The notes: generated by a model not told the origin, from the letters alone. A stretch of DNA of 64,000 nucleotides from Dyadobacter sp. MSC1_007 (GCF_023667495.1 NZ_JAMOZL010000018.1:30408-94407); one strand, 5' to 3'. Positions 1-9,173 are shown, counted from the first letter of the stretch. Made by a program: numbers and translations.

Positions 1-1
1 A

Positions 2-91
2 TTTCCCCTTGCCGAAGCTGCGGAAGCACACGCATTAATGGAAAGCAGCGACCATATCGGTAAAATTATTCTTGTGAACGAACAGACGTAA
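2..91 (+). CDS. C-terminal end of a zinc-type alcohol dehydrogenase / quinone oxidoreductase-like protein (partial)
   Basis: Only the last 29 codons and the TAA stop are in the window. The translated end, FPLAEAAEAHALMESSDHIG followed by KIIL, is the familiar C-terminus of NADPH:quinone reductase / zinc-type medium-chain dehydrogenases: a helix of the AEAHxxMExxxHxGKIVL type followed by the last beta-strand. The stop overlaps the 3' end of the hydrolase gene on the other strand by about 26 bp, so the two are convergent. Cofactor and substrate cannot be judged from this fragment. Confidence 0.7.
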   Translation, partial: FPLAEAAEAHALMESSDHIGKIILVNEQT

Positions 92-827
92 GCCTCTTAT
101 TCAGGATCTTTGAAATCTGATCGGCCTGGGCGTAAACCATCAAATGCCCGCCTCCTTCGATAACAGTATCGGGTTTTGTAATCAGCTTTGGAATAAGCAG
201 ATCTGCGCTTCCGTGAATGTGATAAAGATTGGGGACAGGATCTTTACGGTCCCAGCCGCTCATGCGGACCAGCGCCCATTTTAAAAATTTACTATCTGTG
301 TCATGCAGAATGTCTTTGAGTAATTTTTTCAACTCAGGAGTATCTGCGCCAAAATAACGATACGTAATCTTATTGGCGGATTTCAGTATCGGCGCCGCGA
401 GGGGCGACAACATAAAAAATTTAATCATGACCTGATAAAAGCGTGAAAGTGGCACCCCGGTCGACATACTCGAAATGAGCGTCACCTGTTGCGGATGGCT
501 GATAGTGGCCAATTCCGATGCCACTACTCCTCCAAATGAAAGCCCCACGAGCTGAAATGGCTTCGTAGTGTCGATTTGAGCCTTCAATCTGCCTGCGTAA
601 TGTTCCAACGACTCCTTTCTTTTCGGTCTGATCCATTTAATGTGCTTTACATTCAGTCGCGGGTCCAGTTTTAATTTGCTGAAAACACGACTGTCGGCGC
701 CTAGGCCGCTTAAAAAGTACACATTCATTTTTTGGGGAGGGTCAGAGGAGGCCGCAACTGCATACTGCCCCAGGAACAAGCAAACTATCAGCAATAAAAA
801 ATGGGAGATCCGGATATTCGAAGGCAT
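66..827 (-). CDS. exported alpha/beta hydrolase
   Basis: About 253 residues from the ATG at 827. A hydrophobic signal segment (ISHFLLLIVCLFLGQYAVAA) directly follows MPSNIR. An ATG at 839 is also possible, but the ATG at 920 would run 40 nt into the preceding receptor gene and put 31 residues before the signal. The mature part has the small alpha/beta-hydrolase pattern: a VYFLSGLGAD strand-loop near the start, the nucleophile elbow GLSFGG, and a late His in VIEGGGHLMV after a HIHGSADLLIP strand carrying the likely acid. It is probably a periplasmic or membrane-associated esterase-like enzyme. It lies just downstream of the TonB receptor on the same strand and may be cotranscribed with it. Substrate unknown. 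Confidence 0.72.
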   Translation of the reverse strand: MPSNIRISHFLLLIVCLFLGQYAVAASSDPPQKMNVYFLSGLGADSRVFSKLKLDPRLNVKHIKWIRPKRKESLEHYAGRLKAQIDTTKPFQLVGLSFGGVVASELATISHPQQVTLISSMSTGVPLSRFYQVMIKFFMLSPLAAPILKSANKITYRYFGADTPELKKLLKDILHDTDSKFLKWALVRMSGWDRKDPVPNLYHIHGSADLLIPKLITKPDTVIEGGGHLMVYAQADQISKILNKRLTSVRSQE

Positions 828-880
828 AACACTCGTCATAGCTTCGAATATACGAACTCCCGCTAAATAAAGATGCGGCG

Positions 881-2836
881 TTATTTTGTAAAATTGAACC
901 GCAATCCGCCCATCACCCATCTGCCGGGCATTTTTGATCCCAGCAGGTCGCTGTACTGTTTGTCAAAGGCATTGTCGGCCTGGATAAACACGGCCAGCAT
1001 GCGGTTTAGGAACGCATATTCCGCCTTAACGTTGAGTAAAAAGTAATTTTTAGAGACTGATGCTTCGATGGCGGAAGCGTTACGCTCGGCCCGTTTTTTA
1101 TAGAGACCATTCAGGCTCAGTGAAAAGCCGGATATTTGGTAAATGGCTGAAAAGTTGGTCAGAAATTTGGCGTGCGACGAGAGATAGAAAGACTGGACCT
1201 GGCTTTTGTTCTCGCTATCAAGCCAGGTAAAGCCTGCATTCAAGAGCAGCTTCTGCTTGTCGCTGATGGTGTTCACCGATTGTATGTCGAGTTCAAATCC
1301 TGTCGTATTCACGTCCGCGATATTCAAAGCGAGGCCGAATGTCCCGGTTGGCGAAAGGTTGTCCTTCCGCGGCATTTGGGCGTATGGCGTCGTTACGTAG
1401 TCGATCAGGTTGTTCTGGCGGCGTTGGAAAAAGGTCGCCGAGGCTTTGAGTTGTGATGTGCTGCTGCTGGTCAGGAACCAATCGGCCCCGGCTTCATAAC
1501 TGAATGATTTTTCAGCTTTCAGATCAGGATTGCCTACGCTTCCGCCGGTAACCAGCTTTTTCGCATAATTGTTATACCGTTCTGTGAAGTCGGCGTCACG
1601 AATCGTTTTACCCGCACTCGCGCGCAATTGCCAGCTTGCTTTTTTATAAGAAAGGTTGATCTGGGGAGATGCTTCCGTTCCGATATTTTCGCGCCAGTCG
1701 ACACGTAATGAAGGTGTTACTGTGAAATTTTCGCCAATGCTTTGCACAACCGAAATGAATGGGGCAAGCTGGTTCAACGAATGGTTACCTCTGTCGTTAG
1801 ACGCAATATTACGCTGCTGGAAGTTCACACCTGCGATGAGGCTTGTACTTGGCGAAATCCCTTGCTGCAAGGTAGCCAATCCCTGCCATAACTTCGATTT
1901 GCTGCTATTGGCAATCGAATGCGGATTAAAGAGATAATTATCCTGAACCGACTTGTAGCCGCCGTCGATCGAAAACGCCGTTTTGTTTTTTTGGTAACTC
2001 AATTTCACCTGGTTCCATGATATTTTCACCTTTTCGGAGGCGGTATCAGACTTTAAAACCGTGTAGAAATTCTGTGCGGAAAAATCGCGGTGATCGTAGG
2101 CACTGCGCACAGCGAGATTCCAGTTTGGAGACAAAGCATAGTTTAGGGACAATGAGGCTGTATTATTGTGGAAGTAGCCTTTAATGCCCCGCTGCTGCAT
2201 GCCAGATGCATTATTTGATAGAAAACCACCTGAAATTGCGATTTTATTTCTCTGTACAAATGCACCCACATTGGCATTAAACAACCCATATTCACCTGCT
2301 GTGATGCCAGCATTCACATTCGTTTTGTGTACAGGATTGCCGCCGTCGGACTCGTCGGCCAGTTGCCTTGCCGCGAAAGTCTTCGAAATCACATGAATAA
2401 CCCCACCGACAGCATCCGATCCGTAAACGGCCGATGAAGCGCCTTTCAATACTTCTATCCGGTCAATTTCTGCCGGTGATATGGGAATATAGCTATTGAA
2501 ATGCCCGGTATTCGGGTCGTTTAACCTTAATCCGTCCAGAATTACGAGTACCTGTTGAAAAGTGCCACCGCGAAGTACAATGTCGCTTTGAGAGCCCATG
2601 GGGCCACGAGCCTGTATTTCAACGCCAGGGACATATCGGAGTAAATCGTCGATACTATGAACAGGCAGTTGCTGGAAATATTCGCCTTTGATGACAGCAA
2701 TGTTGCGACCCGTTTGGGAAGCCCTTTTTTCAACAAGGCAGGAAGTGACGGTAACCGGGTCGAGCGAAATTTCCTGCGCCAGGGTTAATGTCGTTCCGAA
2801 AATAATAAAGAGGGCACTAAGGTAATGTTTGTTCAT
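881..2836 (-). CDS. TonB-dependent outer-membrane receptor, BtuB/FepA-like
   Basis: 651 residues from the ATG at 2836, the start that puts a signal peptide (MNKHYLSALFIIFGTTLTLA) at the N-terminus; an ATG at 2866 would add ten residues before it. A plug domain follows: a TonB-box-like DPVTVTS, then LPVHSIDDLLRYVPGVEIQ, the VLRGG turn, VLILDGLRLNDP and IEVLKGASSAVYGSDAVGGV, all standard plug motifs. The rest is beta-barrel and ends in Phe-Thr-Lys. The length and the lack of a CarboxypepD-like N-terminal domain fit a BtuB-type transporter for cobalamin, siderophore or another chelate rather than SusC. It is divergent from the MocR regulator with about 86 bp between the starts. I see no cobalamin riboswitch there. 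Ligand unknown. Confidence 0.85.
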   Translation of the reverse strand: MNKHYLSALFIIFGTTLTLAQEISLDPVTVTSCLVEKRASQTGRNIAVIKGEYFQQLPVHSIDDLLRYVPGVEIQARGPMGSQSDIVLRGGTFQQVLVILDGLRLNDPNTGHFNSYIPISPAEIDRIEVLKGASSAVYGSDAVGGVIHVISKTFAARQLADESDGGNPVHKTNVNAGITAGEYGLFNANVGAFVQRNKIAISGGFLSNNASGMQQRGIKGYFHNNTASLSLNYALSPNWNLAVRSAYDHRDFSAQNFYTVLKSDTASEKVKISWNQVKLSYQKNKTAFSIDGGYKSVQDNYLFNPHSIANSSKSKLWQGLATLQQGISPSTSLIAGVNFQQRNIASNDRGNHSLNQLAPFISVVQSIGENFTVTPSLRVDWRENIGTEASPQINLSYKKASWQLRASAGKTIRDADFTERYNNYAKKLVTGGSVGNPDLKAEKSFSYEAGADWFLTSSSTSQLKASATFFQRRQNNLIDYVTTPYAQMPRKDNLSPTGTFGLALNIADVNTTGFELDIQSVNTISDKQKLLLNAGFTWLDSENKSQVQSFYLSSHAKFLTNFSAIYQISGFSLSLNGLYKKRAERNASAIEASVSKNYFLLNVKAEYAFLNRMLAVFIQADNAFDKQYSDLLGSKMPGRWVMGGLRFNFTK

Positions 2837-2922
2837 AATGGGTGGTTCAATTGATGTTCTTGCCATTTGCTTTACAAAATTACTATCTTGCCGGACCGTC
2901 AGTATGCTCCGGTTTGAATATA

Positions 2923-4410
2923 ATGAGTAGTCCGGTTGAAATACCTTTTAAAAATGTAATCCTGCTCGACCGGCTTTCCGGTACGCCGGTTTATCTTCAG
3001 ATCGCCCGCCAGATGATCAACGCCATCCAGCGCGGCGTGCTCGTGACGGGCGTGCAACTGCCTGGCACACGCTCACTTGCAGACACGCTCGACGTGCACA
3101 GGAAGACGGTCGTGGCGGCGTATCATGAGCTGGATGCGCAGGGATGGATAGAAATGCTCCCGAATAAGGGCACTTTCGTGACCAAGAAAAGTCCGGTAGT
3201 CCGGGGCAATGCGTTACCTGCCAGTGTAAGCGATCTGAAACAATATCCGCGCGAGACCGGGTTCTCTTTTGAAGAAAGTATGCTCCTGGACCGGCCCGTT
3301 TCCCTTTCAAAAGCTGATCTGGAATTTACCGACGGGTTACCCGACGTGCGGCTCGCTCCAATGGATAAGCTGGCGAAGGCCTATTCGAGTGTTTTGAGGA
3401 GAAATAATAACCGCAAATACCTGAGTTACTCCCATGTGGAGGGCAATCTTTGGTTCCGGGACAAGCTCGCGATGTACCTCAATAATACCCGTGGCCTGCA
3501 TATCGCTGCCGATAATATCATCACTACCCGGGGCATTCAGATGGGTATTTACCTTGCTTCCAATTTATTGCTGAAAAAAGGGGATAACGTGGTGGTAGGT
3601 AACCTGAGCTATTATGTGGCCAATATGATTTTCCAGCAAGCCGGGGCCAACATACTTTCGGTTCCGGTCGACGATCAAGGCATTTCGGTGGAAGCAGTGC
3701 GCACGCTATGTGAGCAGAAAAAGATCAGGATGCTCTACATTACCCCGCATCATCATTATCCGACTACGGTTACATTGAGTGCCGAGCGCAGGATGGAATT
3801 ATTGAACCTCTCGGTGAAATATGGTTTTATCATTCTGGAAGACGATCACGATTACGATTTTCACTATAACAGTAGTCCGGTTTTGCCGCTCGCGAGTGCC
3901 GACGGGGCCGGGATGGTCGTGTACGTGGGCTCATTTTGCAAAGCATTGGCGCCTGGATTGCGCTCTGGCTATATTGTGGCTCCTCAAAATCTCATTCGTG
4001 AACTCGGGAAATTTCGCCGTATTATCGACAGGCAGGGCGATCTGATGATGGAACAGGCACTGGCAGAGCTGCTCGATGAAGGCGAAATTCAGCGGCATAT
4101 CAAGAAGGCGCAAAAAGTTTATCACCAGCGGAGAGATTTGCTTGGTGAATTGCTGTCGAATGGTTTCAGTGAATATTTATCCTTCAAATCACCCCCCGGC
4201 GGTCTGGCAGTTTGGACGGAGTGGCGGAAGGATATCAACCTGATGCGGGTAAGTAAGGAGTGTTTGAGACAAAATCTGCATTTGCCGCAGACATTGCTTT
4301 TTCAGACCGGGCAACTGAGCGCGATGCGGCTGGGCTTTGGAAATATGGATATGGGTGAGCTGGGAGAAGCCATGCATATTTTAAAAAGTGTGGTGGAAAA
4401 GAACGGATGA
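2923..4410 (+). CDS. MocR/PdxR-type transcriptional regulator (GntR HTH fused to class I aminotransferase fold)
   Basis: 495 residues from the ATG at 2923. The N-terminal winged helix (residues about 15-85) has the GntR pattern YLQIARQMINAIQRGVL, LPGTRSLADTLDVHRKTV and the closing wing GTFVTKK. The remainder is a fold-type I aminotransferase domain: GLPDVRLAP, the ITTRGIQMGIYLA helix, EDDHDYDFHY, and the PLP-lysine region VGSFCKALAPGLRSGY, in which Lys follows the FC pair. This is the MocR architecture, in which a PLP-type ligand controls DNA binding. An ATG-like start at 2842 would overlap the divergent receptor promoter. It may regulate that receptor or a vitamin B6 or amine pathway; the target is inference. 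Confidence 0.88.
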   Translation: MSSPVEIPFKNVILLDRLSGTPVYLQIARQMINAIQRGVLVTGVQLPGTRSLADTLDVHRKTVVAAYHELDAQGWIEMLPNKGTFVTKKSPVVRGNALPASVSDLKQYPRETGFSFEESMLLDRPVSLSKADLEFTDGLPDVRLAPMDKLAKAYSSVLRRNNNRKYLSYSHVEGNLWFRDKLAMYLNNTRGLHIAADNIITTRGIQMGIYLASNLLLKKGDNVVVGNLSYYVANMIFQQAGANILSVPVDDQGISVEAVRTLCEQKKIRMLYITPHHHYPTTVTLSAERRMELLNLSVKYGFIILEDDHDYDFHYNSSPVLPLASADGAGMVVYVGSFCKALAPGLRSGYIVAPQNLIRELGKFRRIIDRQGDLMMEQALAELLDEGEIQRHIKKAQKVYHQRRDLLGELLSNGFSEYLSFKSPPGGLAVWTEWRKDINLMRVSKECLRQNLHLPQTLLFQTGQLSAMRLGFGNMDMGELGEAMHILKSVVEKNG

Positions 4411-4498
4411 GCAAATCGTAGAGGTTGTAATCCTGAATTATTCAATTAATTTGAGATAAATTCCTATTAATGCATTTCTCACTGCTTTGACCTCCCCG

Positions 4499-5854
4499 AT
4501 GAAAAAAAGAACTTTTATTAAACTATCATCCGCATTAATGACGGCTCCTTTATTTTCCCCGCTGACCGGCTGGGTCAATGGTGATAAGCTCAAAAACTGG
4601 GCAGGTAATCTTGAATACAGCACCGAAAAGCTCGATTTGGGCAAAAATTTGCAGCAGGTACAAACAATTGTCAGGAAGTACCCCAAACTGAAAGTGCTCG
4701 GTACCAGGCATTGTTTCAATGACATTGCTGATACGAAAGACCAGTTCATATCAGTGGTGGGGGCCGATGAGTTGATGTCAATCGATGCAAAAAATAAAAC
4801 GGTGACAGTCAATGGAGGTCTGAAATACGGGCAATTGAGCCCCTACCTGCATCAAAAAGGATTTGCGTTGCACAATCTAGCCTCGCTTCCTCACATATCC
4901 GTGGCAGGCGCATGCGCCACGGCTACGCATGGGTCTGGGGATAAAAATGGGAACCTCGCTACGGCAGTTTCGGCGATGGAAATCGTGACTGCGGACGGTG
5001 AGGTGGTGAAACTGAGCCGCGAGAAGGATGGAGAAAAATTCAATGCCGCGGTAGTGCATTTGGGAGCGTTGGGTGTGGTGACGAAAGTGACATTGGATGT
5101 ACAGCCGACGTTTATGATGGATCAGCATGTCTACGAAAATTTGCCGCTGACGCAGCTCAAAGATCATTTTGATGAAATTGAATCAAGCGGATACAGTGTG
5201 AGTTTGTTTACCAACTGGTCGAGTGATTCGATTACGGAGGTGTGGATCAAACATAAATTATCCGGGTCGAAAGTGCCGAAAGTACAGGCGGCCAGGGAAT
5301 TTTTCGGAGGAAAATTGGCTACCAAAAACCTGCATCCTATTCCCGAGCTTTCCGCTGAAAACTGTACCGAACAAATGGGTGTTCCAGGCCCCTGGTACGA
5401 GCGTATGCCACATTTTAAAATGGGCTTTACACCCAGCAGCGGCAAGGAACTTCAATCCGAATATTTTGTGCCGAGAAAGAATGCAGTAGAAGCGATTATG
5501 GCCATTTCGAAAATGGGAAACCAGGTTGGGCCACATTTATTTACATCAGAAATCCGGACTATCGCCGCAGACGATCTTTGGCTGAGCCCTTGTTATAAGC
5601 AGGATTCGGTAGCCATACACTTTACCTGGAAACAGGACTGGCCTGCTGTGAGCAAGCTCTTACCTGTAATAGAAAAAGAGCTGGCTCCGTTCGACGTGCG
5701 TCCGCATTGGGGCAAACTATTTACCATTGCGCCGACATTGCTGGAAAAACGCTATCCTAAACTTGCTGAATTCAGAGAACTGGCCAAGGAATATGACCCA
5801 AAGGGCAAATTCAGGAATGAATTTCTGAATAAGAATGTGTTCGGAGCGTCATAA
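4499..5854 (+). CDS. FAD-linked alditol/xylitol-oxidase-like oxidoreductase, exported
   Basis: 451 residues from ATG 4499 (a TTG 12 nt upstream is less likely). The start KKRTFIKLSSALMTAPLFS resembles a lysine-arginine variant of the Tat signal. The FAD-binding type-4 domain follows: KVLGTRHCFNDIAD, whose His71 sits where alditol oxidases attach FAD covalently (GxRHSFNxIAD), then GLKYGQLSPYL and the pyrophosphate loop ISVAGACATATHGSG. The C-terminal half carries the ALO-type domain (EIRTIAADDLWLSP, HFTWKQDWP, RPHWGKLFT) seen in alditol, gulonolactone and xylitol oxidases. It should oxidise a polyol or sugar lactone with O2 and release H2O2. It stands alone between the MocR gene and the TetR-like gene. 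Exact substrate is not decidable here. Confidence 0.82.
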   Translation: MKKRTFIKLSSALMTAPLFSPLTGWVNGDKLKNWAGNLEYSTEKLDLGKNLQQVQTIVRKYPKLKVLGTRHCFNDIADTKDQFISVVGADELMSIDAKNKTVTVNGGLKYGQLSPYLHQKGFALHNLASLPHISVAGACATATHGSGDKNGNLATAVSAMEIVTADGEVVKLSREKDGEKFNAAVVHLGALGVVTKVTLDVQPTFMMDQHVYENLPLTQLKDHFDEIESSGYSVSLFTNWSSDSITEVWIKHKLSGSKVPKVQAAREFFGGKLATKNLHPIPELSAENCTEQMGVPGPWYERMPHFKMGFTPSSGKELQSEYFVPRKNAVEAIMAISKMGNQVGPHLFTSEIRTIAADDLWLSPCYKQDSVAIHFTWKQDWPAVSKLLPVIEKELAPFDVRPHWGKLFTIAPTLLEKRYPKLAEFRELAKEYDPKGKFRNEFLNKNVFGAS

Positions 5855-5886
5855 AATTAACGCCGGAAATGAATGATTCGGCGCAT

Positions 5887-5894
5887 TAATTTTG
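5887..5894 (+). promoter_or_regulatory. candidate -7 element (TAATTTTG) for the TetR-like/ABC1 operon
   Basis: TAATTTTG matches the Bacteroidota -7 consensus TAnnTTTG and lies 43 nt before the ATG at 5938. No convincing TTTG -33 element sits 19-21 nt further upstream, so this is only a weak candidate. Confidence 0.35.
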
Positions 5895-5937
5895 TTGCTA
5901 AGTGGTATGATCATCTTCATCTTAATCCATACTACTA

Positions 5938-6612
5938 ATGGCTGCCAAAACGAAAGAGATTCCAGTAGCTGTCCGTGAACTCACGGCCGACAAGATCACG
6001 GAGCTTTATATGCATTACTGTCTCGAAAACCATAAGAGACCCGAGTCCGTTTACCTTTTCTGTAAGCAGAACGGCATGGTTGAAAAAGACTTTTATCAAT
6101 TTTTTACTTCTATTGATTCGCTGGAAAAGCGGGTTTTCGTAAGTTTTCATAAACTAGCGGTCAACCTGATCAAACAAAGTGGCGATGTGGGCCTGCTCGG
6201 TTTCCGCGATAAATTGCTGACTTACTACTATACTTATTTTGAGATCCTGACGGCAAACAGAAGTTATGTTGTTTTCTCATTGAAAGAAGACAAAAACAAG
6301 CTGAACGGAATCCTGAAACTGAAAGAATTCAGGGCGGAATTCAAAACTTTCATCCACGAGATCAGCGAAGGTTACCTCAAAGCCAAAAGCGAACGCATAC
6401 GTAATGCGCAGCAGGATGCATTGGAGGAAGGTGCGTGGATTCAATTGCTGGTTACACTGAAATTCTGGCTCGACGATGAGTCGATCGGATTTGAAAAAAC
6501 AGACCTGTTTATCGAAAAATCGATCCGCGCCACATTCGACCTCATCGATACAACACCATTGGAAAGTGTGATCGATTTTGGGAAGTTTTTAATTAAAGAA
6601 AAATTGCGGTAG
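5938..6612 (+). CDS. TetR-like protein paired with an ABC1 kinase
   Basis: 224 residues, all-helical. The first 65 residues follow the TetR layout (a helix, then a helix-turn-helix of the form SVYLFCKQNGMVEKDFYQFF, then SIDSLEKRVF, where canonical TetR has GTLYxYFxSKExL), but the recognition helix is acidic and aromatic and lacks the usual small and basic residues. The C-terminal 150 residues look like a TetR ligand/dimer domain. The stop is 2 nt from the next gene's start, so the pair is almost certainly translated from one mRNA. Either a divergent regulator of this operon or a partner that has lost DNA binding. Confidence 0.68.
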   Translation: MAAKTKEIPVAVRELTADKITELYMHYCLENHKRPESVYLFCKQNGMVEKDFYQFFTSIDSLEKRVFVSFHKLAVNLIKQSGDVGLLGFRDKLLTYYYTYFEILTANRSYVVFSLKEDKNKLNGILKLKEFRAEFKTFIHEISEGYLKAKSERIRNAQQDALEEGAWIQLLVTLKFWLDDESIGFEKTDLFIEKSIRATFDLIDTTPLESVIDFGKFLIKEKLR

Positions 6613-6614
6613 GA

Positions 6615-7916
6615 ATGGAGACAATTGACAGCATACCTACTTCGAAAATACAGCGTGCGACCCGGTTAATTTCGACCGGCGTTAAGATCGGGGGGAATTA
6701 TCTGAAATATTACGGGGAGAAAATTACAAACCCGGAATCAGCACGTGATAACCTCAATACCAACAATGCCGAGGATATTTATGACGGGCTTAAAAATCTG
6801 AAAGGCAGTGCATTGAAGCTTGCGCAAATGCTGAGTATGGAGAAGAATTTCCTTCCGCAGGCTTATGTGGAGAAATTCTCGTTGTCACAATTTTCGGTGC
6901 CGCCGCTTTCTGCTCCTCTCGTGGTCAAGACGTTTCGCAAATATTTTGGCAAGTCGCCTTTGGAGCTCTTCGATACATTCGATCCGAATGCCATTAATGC
7001 CGCGAGTATTGGCCAGGTACATAAGGCCACGGCAAACGGCAAGCAACTGGCGGTTAAAATCCAGTATCCCGGGGTTGCGGAAAGCATTTCTTCCGACTTG
7101 TCGCTGGTGAAGCCGATTGCCATGAAAATGTTCAATATCCAGGCCAAGGATTCGGACAAGTATTTCAAGGAAGTGGAGACCAAGCTCACCGAAGAGACGA
7201 ACTACTTCCTCGAAATCGCGCAAAGCACAGAGATCGCAGAAGCGTGCGCGCATATTCCTAATTTGAGGTTTCCGCGGTATTACCCGGAGTTTTCAAGCGA
7301 GCGCGTGATTACGATGGACTGGATGACGGGTAAGCATCTTTCAGAGTTTTGCAAGACTAACCCGGACCAGGAAACTGCCAACAAGATCGGTCAGGCGCTT
7401 TGGGACTTTTATATGTACCAGGTGCATCAGCTCCGCAAAGTGCATGCGGACCCGCATCCGGGCAATTTTCTGATCGACGAGCAGGACAACCTCATTGCGA
7501 TCGATTTTGGTTGCATTAAGGAAATTCCGGAAGATTTTTACGTGCCCTATTTTGAGCTCGCTGAACCGGAAAATCTGAATAACCCGGCTGTTTTTCATGC
7601 CAAACTGGTTGAGCTCGAAATTCTGACAAGTAAGGATACAAAAGAAGAAACGGTTTATTTTTCAAACCTTTTCAAAGAGATACTGGCCTTGCTGACACAG
7701 CCTTTTCAGTCGGATACATTTGACTTTTCGGATGAAGCATTCTTTGCCAGACTGGCTGCTTTGGGTGAAAAATATGCCAATGATAAGGAGCTGCGCAAAA
7801 TGAATATGAACCGCGGGTCCAAGCATTTTATTTATATCAACCGTACTTTCTTCGGATTGTTCAGCTTACTCCACGACCTGAAAGCGGTGGTGGACACCAA
7901 GCAATTTGTAAGCTAA
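6615..7916 (+). CDS. ABC1/AarF/UbiB-family atypical kinase
   Basis: 433 residues. Shows the marks of the UbiB/COQ8 family: the N-terminal KxGQ-type helix here as LKGSALKLAQMLS, the alanine-rich nucleotide loop NAASIGQVHKA, the lysine strand LAVKIQYPGV, the EETNYFLEIAQ segment, the catalytic-loop equivalent HADPHPGNFLI and the metal-binding DFGCI. KxGQ is degenerate (KLAQ with an inserted Ser-Ala). Family members act as ATPases or kinases in quinone biosynthesis and lipid homeostasis at membranes. Translationally coupled to the TetR-like gene and followed by a strong hairpin at 7927. No quinone-biosynthesis gene is adjacent, so the substrate remains unknown. Confidence 0.87.
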   Translation: METIDSIPTSKIQRATRLISTGVKIGGNYLKYYGEKITNPESARDNLNTNNAEDIYDGLKNLKGSALKLAQMLSMEKNFLPQAYVEKFSLSQFSVPPLSAPLVVKTFRKYFGKSPLELFDTFDPNAINAASIGQVHKATANGKQLAVKIQYPGVAESISSDLSLVKPIAMKMFNIQAKDSDKYFKEVETKLTEETNYFLEIAQSTEIAEACAHIPNLRFPRYYPEFSSERVITMDWMTGKHLSEFCKTNPDQETANKIGQALWDFYMYQVHQLRKVHADPHPGNFLIDEQDNLIAIDFGCIKEIPEDFYVPYFELAEPENLNNPAVFHAKLVELEILTSKDTKEETVYFSNLFKEILALLTQPFQSDTFDFSDEAFFARLAALGEKYANDKELRKMNMNRGSKHFIYINRTFFGLFSLLHDLKAVVDTKQFVS

Positions 7917-7926
7917 AATGCAATGA

Positions 7927-7959
7927 AGAGGCGTAGCGGTCAACTCCCGCTATGCCTCT
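7927..7959 (+). terminator. intrinsic terminator after the ABC1 kinase gene
   Basis: Inverted repeat: arms 7927-7939 and 7947-7959, 13 bp with one G-T wobble, 7-nt loop, followed on the + strand by a T-rich run (TTCTCTGTTTTTTT). It lies between convergent genes and overlaps the last codons of the AI-2E gene, so it may act in both directions, although the T-run is better on the + side. Confidence 0.82.
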
Positions 7960-9056
7960 TTCTCTGTTTTTTTCCTGTTTACAAATCTGAAAAGATTGTT
8001 ATTGGCTTGCTCCGGCGTCTGATCACCCAACAGGATTCCCCAGGGTTTCAAGCCGTCGACACGATCGAAGATCACTTTCATCATAGCAATTGCTGGTATC
8101 GAAAGGAACATCCCTGATAATCCGGCTAGCGCCCCGCCGATCAAAACACCCACAATCGAAACCAATGCATTGATACGCACTTTGGAGCCGACTATAAAAG
8201 GTACCAGGAAGTTATTATCAATGACTTGTACCGCGATAAACACGCCCACGACTCCTAAAAGAACATCCATTTCCGGATGGCTGATAAAAGTAACCATTAC
8301 CGCAAGAGCCGTCGCTACCAGTCCGCCAATGTAGGGCACGAGGTTTAAAATCGCCGCCATTATGCCCAGAAGCATGGCATATTGGACATTCAGGATCAGC
8401 AATCCGACGGAATTCAGGATCGCAACCACCGTCGTTTCGAGCAATAGACCCACCATGTAGCTCTGAATAATGGATTTGATCTCTCCCATTACCTCCAAAA
8501 CCCGCGCTTTGTGCTTTTCTGCAAATAATACCACCGTGAAATGCATGAGCATTGTCCGGTAATAAAGCAGCAGAAATGTGTAGATCGGAATGAGTATCAG
8601 CGTACCTAGTGGTCCGGTTACCACGCCGAGTGTTTCGGGCGCCTGAAAGTTTTCCAGCGTTTTGGTTTGGGCATTTTTGAGGTATTCGGCCTGCTGGCGA
8701 TAGCTGACGCTGTATTCGCGCCGGATCCATCGTCTGGCGTCCCGGTAAAACAGATCGATATTCCTTTTTAGTTTGGGCCATTCGTCTGAGAAATCGGCCA
8801 GTTGCATCGATATCAACACCGCCACCGCCGAGGCTATCAGCACTGCAAACAGAACAGCCAGACTGATTGCCATCAGTTTGGGGACGCCCAGCTTCATCAG
8901 CCAGCCTTCCAATGGACGTAATAAAACAGCCATAAGTCCCGCCAGAGCCAGCGGAACAATAATGTCCTGGCCCAGGAAAATAGCCAGCATAATAATGCCG
9001 ACAGCAAGTAATGAAAGCGAAAATTTCAGATAAAAGGGTGCCGGGGAAGCGTCCAT
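7950..9056 (-). CDS. AI-2E family (PerM-type) membrane transporter
   Basis: 368 residues. Two N-terminal hydrophobic stretches (about 10-50) and a third at 60-85, a long soluble part (about 90-150), then a cluster of 4-5 membrane segments with the family motifs PIYTFLLLYYR, NLVPYIGG (residues about 240) and the closing VGVLIGGALAGLSGMFLSIP. This is the PF01594 layout. Members include an autoinducer-2 exporter and sodium/proton antiporters, so the substrate is open. The start ATG at 9056 is unambiguous. It is monocistronic and convergent with the ABC1 kinase gene. Confidence 0.88.
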   Translation of the reverse strand: MDASPAPFYLKFSLSLLAVGIIMLAIFLGQDIIVPLALAGLMAVLLRPLEGWLMKLGVPKLMAISLAVLFAVLIASAVAVLISMQLADFSDEWPKLKRNIDLFYRDARRWIRREYSVSYRQQAEYLKNAQTKTLENFQAPETLGVVTGPLGTLILIPIYTFLLLYYRTMLMHFTVVLFAEKHKARVLEVMGEIKSIIQSYMVGLLLETTVVAILNSVGLLILNVQYAMLLGIMAAILNLVPYIGGLVATALAVMVTFISHPEMDVLLGVVGVFIAVQVIDNNFLVPFIVGSKVRINALVSIVGVLIGGALAGLSGMFLSIPAIAMMKVIFDRVDGLKPWGILLGDQTPEQANNNLFRFVNRKKTEKEA

Positions 9057-9173
9057 GACCGGAGGGGTATTTGTTTTTCAAATAAAAGGAAATATTGATA
9101 ACTTATAAGATCCGATCGAACCAATTTATTGGATTTGTTCGGAATAAGATAAATTCAATAAAAGCAAGTTGTC

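Noticed and set aside
2837..2922. Possible cobalamin riboswitch before the BtuB-like receptor
   Set aside because: The gap is too short and lacks a B12-box-like sequence; the AdoCbl element needs about 200 nt.
8218..9081. Long open frame antisense/shifted within the AI-2E gene
   Set aside because: Composition is arginine/glycine-rich with no family pattern and it is the +1 shadow of the real membrane protein.
9117..9141. Nested inverted repeat (CGAAC...GTTCG around CCAATTTATTGG) upstream of copy A
   Set aside because: Arms are only 5 bp, in AT-rich DNA, and no -7 element follows at the right spacing; chance is likely.
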